7,453 bases of DNA, from assembly GCA_023388675.1 (NCBI GenBank), contig JAEWFU010000530.1:1-7453 (forward strand), given 5' to 3'. The DNA is from Pseudomonadota bacterium (GTDB taxonomy: Bacteria > Pseudomonadota > Alphaproteobacteria > Rhizobiales > Rhizobiaceae). Under the pieces are notes generated by a model. That model was not told where the DNA came from, made no database searches, and saw nothing but the letters and a program-made list of their open reading frames with translations. Position numbers and translations under genes: made by a program. This document shows, piece by piece, positions 1 through 6,961 of the stretch. Each line of letters begins with the position of its first letter. The stretch's first letter is position 1.

Positions 1-102
1 CCTCGACTCGTCAATGGATGCGCCGACCATACTGTCAGCACCCGATGCATCAAGAGCCTGCCCGGTATTGCCCCCGCTTCGCGAATCCCGCACTAACGCG
101 CG

Positions 103-1230
103 ATGCAGTTCTCACCGCAACAGGACGAGGCGCTTCGCGCCGTGGCCCGCTGGCTGAAGGAGGGGCATAAGCCGCTCTTCCGCCTGTTCGGCTATGCCGG
201 TACCGGCAAGACGACGCTGGCGCGCTATTTCGCCGAGCATGTCGACGGGCAGGTGCAGTTCGCGGCCTTCACGGGCAAGGCTGCGCAGGTGCTGCGCGCA
301 AAGGGTGCAACCAACGCCCGAACCATCCACTCGCTGATCTATCGCCCGCGCGGCGAGGAGGCGGTCGAGGACGAGACCACCGGCAAGACTTCGATCAACC
401 CGACCTTCTCGCTCAACCGCCAGAGCCCCATCGCCAAGGCGGCTCTCGTCGTCGTCGACGAGTGCTCGATGGTTGACGAACAGCTTGGCCGCGACCTGAT
501 GAGCTTCGGCACCCCCATCCTCGTTCTGGGCGACCCGGCGCAGTTGCCGCCGATTTCGGGCGGGGGCTTCTTCACAGAGCACGAGCCGGACCATCTGCTG
601 ACGGAAATCCACCGGCAGGCGCGCGACAATCCGATCATCAGGCTGGCGCTGGACGTGCGCGAAGGCCGCGAGTTCATGAAGGGCGACTACGGCGCGGCAA
701 AAGTGATCGGCCGCGACGAGGTGAATCAGGACCTCGTGCTGGCGGCAGACCAGGTGCTGGTCGGCACCAACCGCACCCGCCGCCGTTACAACCAGCGCCT
801 GCGCGAGCTGAAAGGCTTCGACGCGTCCTATCCGCAGGCTGGTGACAAGCTGGTCTGCCTGCGCAACGATCCCGCCAAGGGCCTTCTCAACGGTTCCCTG
901 TGGAAGGTGATGACCTCGTCGCGCGAGACGGTGAAGCCGGGCATCAATCTGCTCGTCTCGCCCGAGGAGGACGATCCCGATCGCGGCGTGTCCAAGATCA
1001 AGCTGATGAAGGCCGCCTTCGAGGACCCCGATGCCGACATTCCCTGGCAGCAGAAGAAGCGTTTCGACGATTTCGACTACGGCTACGCGCTGACGGTGCA
1101 CAAGGCGCAGGGCTCACAGTGGGACGAGGTCGTGCTTTTCGACGAGAGCTACGCCTTCAAGGACACGCGCCAGCGCTGGCTCTATACGGCGATCACGCGC
1201 GCGGCCGAGCGGTTGACCGTCGTCCGCTGA
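103..1230 (+). CDS. RecD/Dda-like superfamily 1 ATP-dependent DNA helicase
   Basis: The 375-residue protein is predicted to be a cytosolic ATP-driven DNA strand separase of the SF1 RecD/Pif1/Dda group. The motifs are intact and in order: a Q-motif-like FSPQQ (residues 3-7), Walker A GYAGTGKTT (30-38), FTGKAAQVL (motif Ia region, 56-64), Walker B DECSM (119-123), motif III GDPAQLPP (143-150), EIHRQ (168-172, with the motif IV arginine), VHKAQGSQWDEV (about 332-343) and motif VI YTAITRA (361-367). It is much shorter than RecD (about 600 residues) and has no room for a RecB/RecC-binding domain or a nuclease, so it is a stand-alone Dda-sized enzyme. The ATG at 103 has no good Shine-Dalgarno, but it places FSPQQ at the usual N-terminal position, and a TAA at 94-96 closes the frame upstream. 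Its 3' end overlaps the convergent phosphatase gene by 38 bp. Helicase activity is secure; the cellular role (repair or replication restart) is not shown by the context. Confidence 0.93.
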   Translation: MQFSPQQDEALRAVARWLKEGHKPLFRLFGYAGTGKTTLARYFAEHVDGQVQFAAFTGKAAQVLRAKGATNARTIHSLIYRPRGEEAVEDETTGKTSINPTFSLNRQSPIAKAALVVVDECSMVDEQLGRDLMSFGTPILVLGDPAQLPPISGGGFFTEHEPDHLLTEIHRQARDNPIIRLALDVREGREFMKGDYGAAKVIGRDEVNQDLVLAADQVLVGTNRTRRRYNQRLRELKGFDASYPQAGDKLVCLRNDPAKGLLNGSLWKVMTSSRETVKPGINLLVSPEEDDPDRGVSKIKLMKAAFEDPDADIPWQQKKRFDDFDYGYALTVHKAQGSQWDEVVLFDESYAFKDTRQRWLYTAITRAAERLTVVR

Positions 1231-2107
1231 CCGCGCGGTCCTCCACGATCTCGAACAGAACCGCCGTGGCGTCGTCCGAAACCTTGAAGCGCGGATAGGT
1301 CTGCCCGTCCGGGTCCTCGCGTTGCTCGATCGCGCGCAATTCCGCCAGCAGCGGCACCAGGCCATCCGTCCGGGCGCGCTCGATCAGCGATGCCGCGTCG
1401 TAGCGTCCGTAAAGGTCCACCAGAGCGGCGAAGCCGTCGGTGCAGAGCAGTCCGTAGGCCGGCAGCGTGGCGGGCAGGGGATGAGAGACGACGTGGACGG
1501 CGGCCTTCGGGTTGGCTCCAAGCGTCCACACGGAGCCGCCGTCGGTGTTGTAGAGCGCCCGGCGGCGGCGCAGTTCTGCCCGGATTTCGGGTTCAGTGGA
1601 CAGCGAGCTGAACTTGCTTAATCCGCCGGCATGCGCGACTGCGCGCTTTGCCTCCTCATTCTCCGCCGCCGCGGCGCCTTCTATGGCGCTGAGGGCATGT
1701 GTGGCGCCGGCCGCGTCTTGCAGGAACAGCCTGCAGTCGCCGAGACCGTGGCTCACGATGCCGCTTTTCTCGACCCGTATCATATGGAAGCCGGCGCAAG
1801 GCAGGTTCCAAGGCTCGACCGGCGTTGAGCCAGCAAGATCGCCGATGATACGCGACACGCGCTCGTTGATCTTGCGGACGCTCGCCGCAACCGCGCAGCC
1901 CGCCAGCGCGTCTTCCTCGAAGGTTGCGGCTGCGAACTTCGCCAGCCACGCCGCATCCGATTCGGATTCGTCGATGATGTTGTCGCCGAGGCCGGTCGCC
2001 CCGTCGATGACGAAGGCGCAGTTGGCCGCGCCTCCGCTTGCGTCTTCGTTGGGACGGCGGGGGTCGCCGCGGTCGGTGATCGAATCGAGAATGCGCAAAT
2101 GGGTCAT
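1193..2107 (-). CDS. PP2C-family serine/threonine protein phosphatase
   Basis: The 304-residue protein resembles metal-dependent PPM/PP2C phosphatases, which remove phosphate from Ser/Thr using two metal ions held by acidic residues. The visible motifs fit the family: RGDPRRPNEDA near the start (residues 13-23, with E21/D22), FVIDGATG (32-39, with metal-ligand candidate D35), HGLGDCR (120-126, the GDSR-type motif with Cys in place of Ser), LLCTDGF (220-226, D224) and SDDATAVLFEI (277-287, D278/D279). There is no signal peptide, membrane segment or sensor domain, so a soluble catalytic protein is expected. The ATG is preceded by AGGTGAG at a suitable distance. It lies 63 bp downstream of a STAS-domain gene on the same strand and is probably co-transcribed with it. 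The last 11 codons and the stop lie antisense to the helicase motif VI coding region; this tail is outside the PP2C core. The substrate is unknown. Confidence 0.85.
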   Translation of the reverse strand: MTHLRILDSITDRGDPRRPNEDASGGAANCAFVIDGATGLGDNIIDESESDAAWLAKFAAATFEEDALAGCAVAASVRKINERVSRIIGDLAGSTPVEPWNLPCAGFHMIRVEKSGIVSHGLGDCRLFLQDAAGATHALSAIEGAAAAENEEAKRAVAHAGGLSKFSSLSTEPEIRAELRRRRALYNTDGGSVWTLGANPKAAVHVVSHPLPATLPAYGLLCTDGFAALVDLYGRYDAASLIERARTDGLVPLLAELRAIEQREDPDGQTYPRFKVSDDATAVLFEIVEDRAVSGRRSTARPRA

Positions 2108-2170
2108 GGTGCGCTCACCTGCACGCCAGCGGTGTAAACAATGTGACGGCCTTGCGGCAGGCTGGCGACG

Positions 2171-2578
2171 CTAGACGTTTTCCTCGATCTCGCTCGCGCC
2201 GAGCCACTGCCATGCCGCGGGCTCGTCCTCTGTCGCGAAATGACGCGTCTCGATGCCGTCGCCGGGGTCGAACAGCCGTGTCACGCGGTCCGCCCAGCCA
2301 CCGTCGTCAATGATCGCGCAGCGCCCGACATGCTGGGCGACATGCTCCTTCATGAAACCGCTCGTTTCCGGCGAAAGGTCGGCAATATCGACTTCCCGAA
2401 GCTCCACGAGGCGCACCAGCAGGTCGAGGCGCGGATGAATCGCGAATGCGCCCTCCAGCAGGCCACAAAGATTTTCCGCGTCCGCGGACGTGAATTCGCC
2501 CATGATTTCAATTGCGAAAACGCTCGATTTGTCCGTTTCCAGGCGCCGGACAGCCGGAACCCGTTCCAATGGCCGCAT
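2171..2578 (-). CDS. SpoIIAA-like (STAS/SEC14-domain) protein
   Basis: The 135-residue soluble protein fits the SpoIIAA-like STAS/SEC14 family, small alpha/beta proteins related in fold to anti-sigma factor antagonists and lipid-binding SEC14 domains. Family-like features are a first strand (VFAIEIMGEFT), a helix before a central hydrophobic strand (LDLLVRLVEL), a long acidic-to-amphipathic helix region, then GRCAIIDDGGWADRVTRLF and a C-terminal EDEPAAWQWLG helix. The classic SpoIIAA phospho-serine motif (D-S-S/T-G) is not visible, so regulation by serine phosphorylation cannot be assumed. The start at 2578 is chosen because AAAGGAG lies five bases upstream. An in-frame ATG at 2623 would add 15 cysteine-bearing residues (MCSRTDCICETKGAN) that would themselves encode this ribosome binding site, so it is unlikely. 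It is probably the first gene of a unit with the downstream PP2C gene. The biochemical function is not known from sequence. Confidence 0.78.
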   Translation of the reverse strand: MRPLERVPAVRRLETDKSSVFAIEIMGEFTSADAENLCGLLEGAFAIHPRLDLLVRLVELREVDIADLSPETSGFMKEHVAQHVGRCAIIDDGGWADRVTRLFDPGDGIETRHFATEDEPAAWQWLGASEIEENV

Positions 2579-2667
2579 GTTCGCTCCTTTCGTTTCGCAA
2601 ATGCAGTCCGTTCTGGAACACACGAAACCCGGTGTCTGTTCCGCGTCGAATGGATATAGGATGACGC

Positions 2668-2692
2668 GACCGTTTAACCAGAAGACCGTTTA
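2668..2692 (+). repeat. 9-bp direct repeat GACCGTTTA before pdxJ
   Basis: GACCGTTTA occurs twice, at 2668-2676 and 2684-2692, with a 16-bp period (about one and a half helical turns). The second copy ends three bases before the pdxJ ATG. It sits in the 117-bp divergent intergenic region (2579-2695), which should hold the promoters of pdxJ and of the STAS-PP2C unit. A TATAGG at 2655-2660 could be a -10 element for pdxJ, but I see no convincing -35. The repeat could be a regulator site or chance. Confidence 0.35.
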
Positions 2693-2695
2693 GCG

Positions 2696-3442
2696 ATGCC
2701 CGCCAAGCTTTCCGTCAACCTCAACGCCATCGCCCTCTTGAGAAACCGGCGCGATCTGCCGTGGCCGAGCGTGACGGGCCTGGGCCGCATTGCGCTTGCC
2801 GCCGGCGCGCACGGGCTGACGGTGCATCCGCGGCCCGACCAGCGTCACACGCGCAATTCCGACCTGCCGGAGCTGCGGGCGCTGATCGACGACGAGTTTC
2901 CTGCGGCCGAGTTCAACATCGAAGGTTATCCGACAGGCGATTTTCTGGCGCTGGTGGAGGCTGCCGAGCCCGAACAGGTGACGCTGGTACCGGATGATCC
3001 GGAGCAGCCGACCTCGGATCACGGCTGGGATTTCGTCGCCAACCGCGACATGCTCAAGGCGATCGTCGCACGCCTGAAGAAGACCGGCGCGCGCATTTCG
3101 CTCTTCTGCGACCCGGACGCATCCGAGGAGCAGGTTGCGGCCGCGCAGGCGACCGGTGCAGACCGGATCGAGCTCTACACCGGCCCTTACGGCGGTTGCC
3201 ACGACGATGCAGAAAAAGCCGCCATGGAACTGGAAAGACTCGGCAAAACGGCGGAGCTCGCCAGAGCTGCCGGGCTCGATGTCAATGCCGGCCACGACCT
3301 TACCGTCGCCAACCTGCCGCCGCTTGCCAGGAGCATTCCGCATCTGGCGGAAGTGTCGATCGGCCATGGCCTCACGGCCGACGCGCTGGAACATGGCATG
3401 GCGGGAACGGTACGCCGCTTCCTGACCGCGAGCGGCTGGTAG
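2696..3442 (+). CDS. pdxJ: Pyridoxine 5'-phosphate synthase PdxJ
   Basis: PdxJ condenses 1-deoxy-D-xylulose 5-phosphate with 3-amino-2-oxopropyl phosphate (1-amino-acetone 3-phosphate) to give pyridoxine 5'-phosphate, the ring-closing step of the DXP-dependent vitamin B6 pathway. The 248-residue TIM-barrel protein keeps the family landmarks: [13 protein letters not shown] at the start, [10 protein letters not shown] (residues 42-51, with the catalytic-site His44 and the phosphate-contacting Arg46 and Arg50-His51), FNIEG (73-77, Glu76 matching the catalytic Glu72 of E. coli), VNAGHDL (196-202, His200 matching His193) and SIGHGL (221-226). It has the version seen in rhizobia and Brucella, as far as I recall, with HPRPD instead of HLRED and LVPDDP instead of LVPE. 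The ATG is fixed by family alignment; no strong ribosome binding site precedes it. It is followed by kup after 108 bp, with no functional link evident. Confidence 0.95.
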   Translation: MPAKLSVNLNAIALLRNRRDLPWPSVTGLGRIALAAGAHGLTVHPRPDQRHTRNSDLPELRALIDDEFPAAEFNIEGYPTGDFLALVEAAEPEQVTLVPDDPEQPTSDHGWDFVANRDMLKAIVARLKKTGARISLFCDPDASEEQVAAAQATGADRIELYTGPYGGCHDDAEKAAMELERLGKTAELARAAGLDVNAGHDLTVANLPPLARSIPHLAEVSIGHGLTADALEHGMAGTVRRFLTASGW

Positions 3443-3495
3443 CCCTGCGTCTTGCGCATGGCGGGACAGGTGAGCCCTCGTAAAGCAGCATTTGT

Positions 3496-3510
3496 TGTTG
3501 CACTGCAACA
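3496..3510. promoter_or_regulatory. Perfect 15-bp palindrome upstream of kup (candidate operator)
   Basis: TGTTGCA, one central C, then TGCAACA form a perfect 7+1+7 inverted repeat, centred 48 bp before the kup ATG and upstream of its Shine-Dalgarno. With only seven pairs, a one-base spacer and no T-run it is a poor terminator, and it looks more like a binding site for a dimeric regulator. The TGC/GCA-rich character recalls the sites reported for the polyhydroxybutyrate regulator PhaR in alphaproteobacteria, but this match is from memory and the regulator is not identified. Confidence 0.5.
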
Positions 3511-3550
3511 GGAGTAGAAACCGCGCCCGTCCTTTGAAGGAGGGCATGAC

Positions 3551-5482
3551 ATGCATGAAGATGCAGAAGGTTCTGCCGCCGCAGACCAGTGGGCCGCCAA
3601 TGGCGGCCGAAAAACCCCACTCAAAACCTCACAATCGACAACCGCGCTCGCACTCGGCGCGATAGGCGTCGTCTACGGTGATATCGGCACCAGTCCGATC
3701 TACGCGCTGCGCGAGGCAACCCGCGCCGTGGCCGGAGACCGTCCGCCGACCGAAGCCGAAATGCTCGGCATCCTCTCGATCATCGTCTGGTCGCTGACGC
3801 TGATCGTCTCTGTGAAATATGTGCTTTTCGTGCTGCGCGCCGACAATGACAGGGAAGGCGGCACGCTTTCGCTGATGGCGTTGGCGAGGCGCGATGCCGG
3901 ACGCTATGCGCCGGCGATCCTTGTCCTCGGCATGGTTGGCGCAGCGCTCTTTTTCGGCGATGCGATCATTACGCCCGCCATATCCGTGCTCTCGGCGGTC
4001 GAGGGCCTCGAAGTCGTCACCCCGGCCTTCTCGGATTACGTGGTTGCCATAACGCTGGCGATCCTGCTGGCGCTGTTTGCGGTCCAGCGTTTCGGCACGG
4101 CGGGGGTCGCGAGCGTATTCGGTCCTGTCACCGCGACGTGGTTCGCCGCGCTTGCCGTTTCCGGCGCCGTGGAGATTGCGGAATACCCGGCCGTGCTGGC
4201 CGCGCTCGACCCGAGCTATGCGGTCCTGTTCCTCGTCGACCACAGCGGCGTGTCCCTGGCGGTTATGGGCGCTGCATTCCTTGCCGTTACGGGTGCGGAG
4301 GCGATTTACGCCGATCTCGGCCATTTCGGGCGCAGGCCGATCATGCTGGCATGGTTCGCGCTCGTCTTTCCAGCCTTGCTGATCAACTATTTCGGGCAGG
4401 GTGCCTATGTAATCTCGCACGGCGGCATGGTGGGCCAGCCCCTGTTCCAGATGGGCCCGTCATGGACGACGCTGCCGATGGTTGTGCTTGCGACGATGGC
4501 CACCGTTATAGCCAGTCAGGCCGTGATAACGGGCGCCTATTCGCTGACGCGTCAGGCAATCCAGCTTCAGCTTCTGCCGCGTCTTCAGGTGCAGCATACG
4601 TCGGAAACACAGTCCGGCCAGATTTACATGCCGCAGGTCAATCTCCTGCTTCTCGTCGGCGTGTTCATCCTTGTCGCCGAGTTCGGCTCGTCGTCGGCGC
4701 TTGCCTCCGCCTACGGCATATCGGTTGCCGGCGAGATGGTGGTGACGGCGCTGCTCCTGTTCTTCGTCTTCTGGCGCACGTGGCGCCGGCCGGCGTGGCT
4801 GGCGGCTCTGGTGATTGCGCCTTTCCTGTTGCTCGATCTCACCTTCCTGTGGGCCAACGCGCAGAAGCTCGCCGACGGCGGCTGGGTGTCCATCGCGGTG
4901 GCGGTCGCGCTCGCGGTCATGATGATGACCTGGCGCAAGGGCAGCAGGCTGCTCTTCCGCAAGACCCGCAAGACGGAAATCCCCCTTGCGGTGCTGACCG
5001 ACAATCTGGCCGCCAGGCCGCCGCATCTCGTCGCCGGCACTGCGGTGTTTCTGACGAGCGACCCGGAAAGCGCCCCGACCGCCCTGATGCACAGTCTCAA
5101 GCACTACCACGTGCTGCACGAGCAGAATACGATCCTGACCGTGGAAATGACAGAGGACCCCTACGTCGCCGAAGAAGCGCGCGCGCAGATTACCCCGATC
5201 AACGACCTGTTCATGAAGGTGGTTCTGCGGTTCGGCTACATGGAGCAGCCGAACGTGCCGAAGGCGCTCGCGGTCTGCCGCAAGCAGGGCTGGAAGTTCG
5301 ACATCATGGCGACCTCGTTTTTCGTGTCGCGCCGGTCGCTCAAAATCTCGCGTCGCTCGTTGATGCCGCGATGGCAGGACAAGCTGTTCATCGTGCTGGC
5401 CCGAAACGCCAGCGACGCGAGCGCATATTTCCAGATCCCGACCGGCCGCGTGGTCGAGATCGGCACGCAGGTCACGCTTTGA
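3551..5482 (+). CDS. kup: Low-affinity K+ uptake permease Kup
   Basis: Kup (KUP/HAK/KT family) brings K+ across the inner membrane, probably by proton symport. The 643-residue length is typical. After a polar 30-residue N-terminus comes the family signature IGVVYGDIGTSPIYAL (residues 38-53; Asp44 lies in the conserved YGDIGTSP core), followed by about twelve hydrophobic segments up to roughly residue 480. Other family blocks are visible: FFGDAIITPAISVLSAVEGL, VTGAEAIYADLGHFG, LLINYFGQGAYV and SQAVITGAYSLTRQAIQL. A soluble C-terminal domain of about 160 residues follows, ending in the conserved LPTxRVxExGTQV-type tail (here IPTGRVVEIGTQVTL). The ATG is preceded by AAGGAGG seven bases upstream, an excellent ribosome binding site. 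The 108-bp leader contains a perfect palindrome that may control the gene. A GC-rich hairpin follows the stop codon. Confidence 0.97.
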   Translation: MHEDAEGSAAADQWAANGGRKTPLKTSQSTTALALGAIGVVYGDIGTSPIYALREATRAVAGDRPPTEAEMLGILSIIVWSLTLIVSVKYVLFVLRADNDREGGTLSLMALARRDAGRYAPAILVLGMVGAALFFGDAIITPAISVLSAVEGLEVVTPAFSDYVVAITLAILLALFAVQRFGTAGVASVFGPVTATWFAALAVSGAVEIAEYPAVLAALDPSYAVLFLVDHSGVSLAVMGAAFLAVTGAEAIYADLGHFGRRPIMLAWFALVFPALLINYFGQGAYVISHGGMVGQPLFQMGPSWTTLPMVVLATMATVIASQAVITGAYSLTRQAIQLQLLPRLQVQHTSETQSGQIYMPQVNLLLLVGVFILVAEFGSSSALASAYGISVAGEMVVTALLLFFVFWRTWRRPAWLAALVIAPFLLLDLTFLWANAQKLADGGWVSIAVAVALAVMMMTWRKGSRLLFRKTRKTEIPLAVLTDNLAARPPHLVAGTAVFLTSDPESAPTALMHSLKHYHVLHEQNTILTVEMTEDPYVAEEARAQITPINDLFMKVVLRFGYMEQPNVPKALAVCRKQGWKFDIMATSFFVSRRSLKISRRSLMPRWQDKLFIVLARNASDASAYFQIPTGRVVEIGTQVTL

Positions 5483-5487
5483 GGGGA

Positions 5488-5512
5488 GGGCGGCGCAAAT
5501 CCCGCGCCGCCC
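5488..5512. terminator. GC-rich hairpin between convergent kup and oxidoreductase genes
   Basis: GGGCGGCGC (5488-5496) and GCGCCGCCC (5504-5512) form a perfect 9-bp, all G/C stem with a 7-base loop, starting six bases after the kup stop and ending eight bases from the stop of the convergent gene. It could end transcription from both sides. A proper T-run is missing on both strands (only ATTT follows on the + strand), so it may act as a 3'-end stabilising hairpin or a weak bidirectional terminator. Confidence 0.6.
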
Positions 5513-5519
5513 CGCCATT

Positions 5520-6407
5520 TCAGCCGGCCGGAGCGGCCCTGCTTGCGACGAGGAAATCGCGTAGCGACCGCGGCTTCCTGCCCGACAGGCGTTCAACATC
5601 CGTGGTGATCGTGCCGAGATCGCCTTCCCGTGTCGCCGTGTCGAAGGAGACGAGCGTTGGGATGAACGGTTCCGGCACGCCGGCAGCCTTCATGCCCTCC
5701 GCCAGTTGCCGGTCGCCGAGGTCGACCACCGCAATCGGCTTGCCGAGGACATCGGATGCTAGCGCGGCGATTTCCGCGTTGGTGAACGCCTCGTCGCCGG
5801 TCAGCGTGTAGGTGACGCTGCCTTCGGGCGGGTTGGCGAGCGCCGCTGCGATGGCAGCGGCGATGTCGTCGCGCGCCACGAAGGCCGTGCGCCCGTTACC
5901 TGCCGAGGTGAACCACTGGCCGGTGGCCGCGGCTTGCGGCAGGCTCCTGTGCAGGTTCTCCTGATACCACCCGTTGCGGAAGATCACGTATGGCAGGCCG
6001 GTGGCTTTGACGGCTTCTTCGGACTGGAGGTGGTCCGGCGCGAAACCGACACGGGAACTCTCTGCTTTGGGCAGCGAGGTATAGGCGATGCGCCCGACGC
6101 CGGTCTTTGCGGCAGCAGCGATCGCGGCCTTGTGCTGGCGCAGTCGCGTCCCGGCGCCGTCCAGCGCGTCGGTGGAGATGACGAGGATGGTGCCGACGCC
6201 GGCAAAGCCACTTTCCAGGTTTGCGGCATCGTCGAAATCGACATGACGCACGGCTACGCCCTTGGCCGCAAGGTCCGTCAGTTTCTGCGGATCGCGTGTG
6301 CCCGCGATGATGCGCGAGGCCGCGACGCCCTGAATTTCAAGCAGGTGATTGATGACGGCCCGGCCGAGTTGGCCCGATGCGCCGGTGATGAGGATCGTGT
6401 CGGTCAT
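5520..6407 (-). CDS. NAD(P)H-dependent oxidoreductase, QorB/YtfG-like (NmrA-type atypical SDR)
   Basis: The 295-residue protein is an atypical short-chain dehydrogenase of the NmrA/TMR group and resembles E. coli QorB (YtfG), an NADPH-dependent quinone reductase. The Rossmann motif is TGASGQLG (residues 8-15), GTRDP (36-40) supplies an arginine suited to the 2'-phosphate of NADPH, and YTS (109-111) and RNGWYQEN (144-151) match QorB blocks as I recall them. As in that group, the usual YxxxK catalytic pair is not evident. The start at 6407 is chosen because MTDTILITGASG fits the family N-terminus; the in-frame ATG at 6434 would add nine residues, and neither has a strong ribosome binding site. 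It is divergent from an HxlR regulator gene, the same arrangement as ytfG/ytfH in E. coli, so it is a likely target of that regulator. Its true substrate, quinone or another electrophile, is inferred. Confidence 0.85.
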   Translation of the reverse strand: MTDTILITGASGQLGRAVINHLLEIQGVAASRIIAGTRDPQKLTDLAAKGVAVRHVDFDDAANLESGFAGVGTILVISTDALDGAGTRLRQHKAAIAAAAKTGVGRIAYTSLPKAESSRVGFAPDHLQSEEAVKATGLPYVIFRNGWYQENLHRSLPQAAATGQWFTSAGNGRTAFVARDDIAAAIAAALANPPEGSVTYTLTGDEAFTNAEIAALASDVLGKPIAVVDLGDRQLAEGMKAAGVPEPFIPTLVSFDTATREGDLGTITTDVERLSGRKPRSLRDFLVASRAAPAG

Positions 6408-6469
6408 ATTGCTGATTCCCGCTGGTTCAAACATGCTCTCGTTTAGAGACCAGCACTACATTGGAGATT

Positions 6470-6480
6470 GACCGTCGGTC
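6470..6480. promoter_or_regulatory. 11-bp palindrome in the qorB-like/hxlR divergent promoter region
   Basis: GACCG, T, CGGTC is a perfect 5+1+5 inverted repeat about 50 bp before the HxlR start. It overlaps TTGACC (6468-6473), a good -35 match on the + strand; the hexamer 17 bp further on (CAGTTT) is a poor -10. A dimeric winged-helix protein bound here could block hxlR transcription and affect the divergent gene. A short TCTC/GAGA repeat at 6437-6449 also lies in this region. Both are weak by length alone. Confidence 0.4.
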
Positions 6481-6528
6481 GTAAAGAAGGCAGTTTCGGC
6501 TCTGCTGGTAACCTGGAAGGAACCACCC

Positions 6529-6939
6529 ATGGACACGACGGTCGTTTCGGCGCGCCGCAGGATCGAGATCTACCGCGCCAATGTCGGCAATGGCGGGCTC
6601 GACAACTGTCCGATCCGTACGGTCGTGCAGAACATTTCCGGCAAGTGGAGCGCCCTGCTGCTGATGGCTCTCGCAGAGCGCCCGTACCGCTTCGGCGAGC
6701 TGCGCAGGCTCGTGCCTGACATTTCACAGCGCATGCTCACCCAGACCTTGCGCGACCTCCAGCGTGACGGCTATGTCAGGCGCGAAGTCTTTCCAACCAA
6801 GCCGCCCAGCGTCGAATACAGCCTGACGGATCTCGGCCGCTCGATGTACGATGCGATCCAGCATCTGTTCCACTGGGCCGAGAACAATCATCAGCAGGTG
6901 CGCGCCGCGCGGGTGGAGTTCGACGCGGCGGAAGACTGA
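6529..6939 (+). CDS. HxlR-family winged-helix transcriptional regulator
   Basis: The 136-residue protein is an HxlR-type DNA-binding regulator, usually a dimer that controls a neighbouring detoxification or redox gene. Family marks are NCPI with Cys27 in the N-terminal position used as redox or electrophile sensor in YodB, HypR and QorR, then SGKWSALLLMAL (residues 37-48), YRFGELRRLVPDISQRMLTQTLRDLQRDGYVRR (53-85, the recognition helix region and wing), and VEYSLTDLG (95-103). A C-terminal helix (about 105-125) should carry the dimer contacts. The ATG follows GGAAGGAA at good spacing. It is divergent from a QorB-like reductase and 22 bp upstream of an FAD monooxygenase on the same strand, which suggests it controls one or both. 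Autoregulation is plausible given the promoter palindrome. The inducer is not known. Confidence 0.92.
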   Translation: MDTTVVSARRRIEIYRANVGNGGLDNCPIRTVVQNISGKWSALLLMALAERPYRFGELRRLVPDISQRMLTQTLRDLQRDGYVRREVFPTKPPSVEYSLTDLGRSMYDAIQHLFHWAENNHQQVRAARVEFDAAED

Positions 6940-6961
6940 AGGCCGGCGGGCAGGGCAGCAT

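Noticed and set aside
1..102. Possible gene fragments at the left edge: an open frame ending with TAA at 94-96 (+), and a possible start at position 30 running off the edge (-)
   Set aside because: Each is too short (31 and 10 codons) to judge in GC-rich DNA, and neither translation is recognisable. I see nothing else in these bases.
112..1101. 329-codon open frame antisense to the helicase gene
   Set aside because: The sense strand has a full helicase motif set. The antisense product is rich in Arg/Ala/Leu with no recognisable domain, a common by-product of GC-rich codon use.
2124..2167. Inverted repeat CGCCAGC / GCTGGCG in the gap between the STAS and PP2C genes, considered as a terminator
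   Set aside because: The arms are only 7 bp with a 30-base loop and no T-run, so it is unlikely to fold as a terminator.
2610..2619. GTTC-TG-GAAC inverted repeat, considered as a LexA site
   Set aside because: Alphaproteobacterial LexA sites are direct repeats of GTTC separated by seven bases, which this is not. A four-base half-site is not significant alone.
3443..3550. A rho-independent terminator after pdxJ
   Set aside because: No stem of useful length followed by a T-run is present; the palindrome here has a one-base spacer and looks like a protein site.
4460..5599. 379-codon open frame antisense to kup
   Set aside because: The product is rich in His/Arg/Gln/Glu with no domain; it is a mirror of the codon bias of kup.
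4138..5811. 557-codon open frame on the + strand overlapping kup in another frame
   Set aside because: Its product is a low-complexity Arg/Ala/Gly/Pro mix and it runs through the end of kup into the antisense of the next gene. Kup itself is certain.
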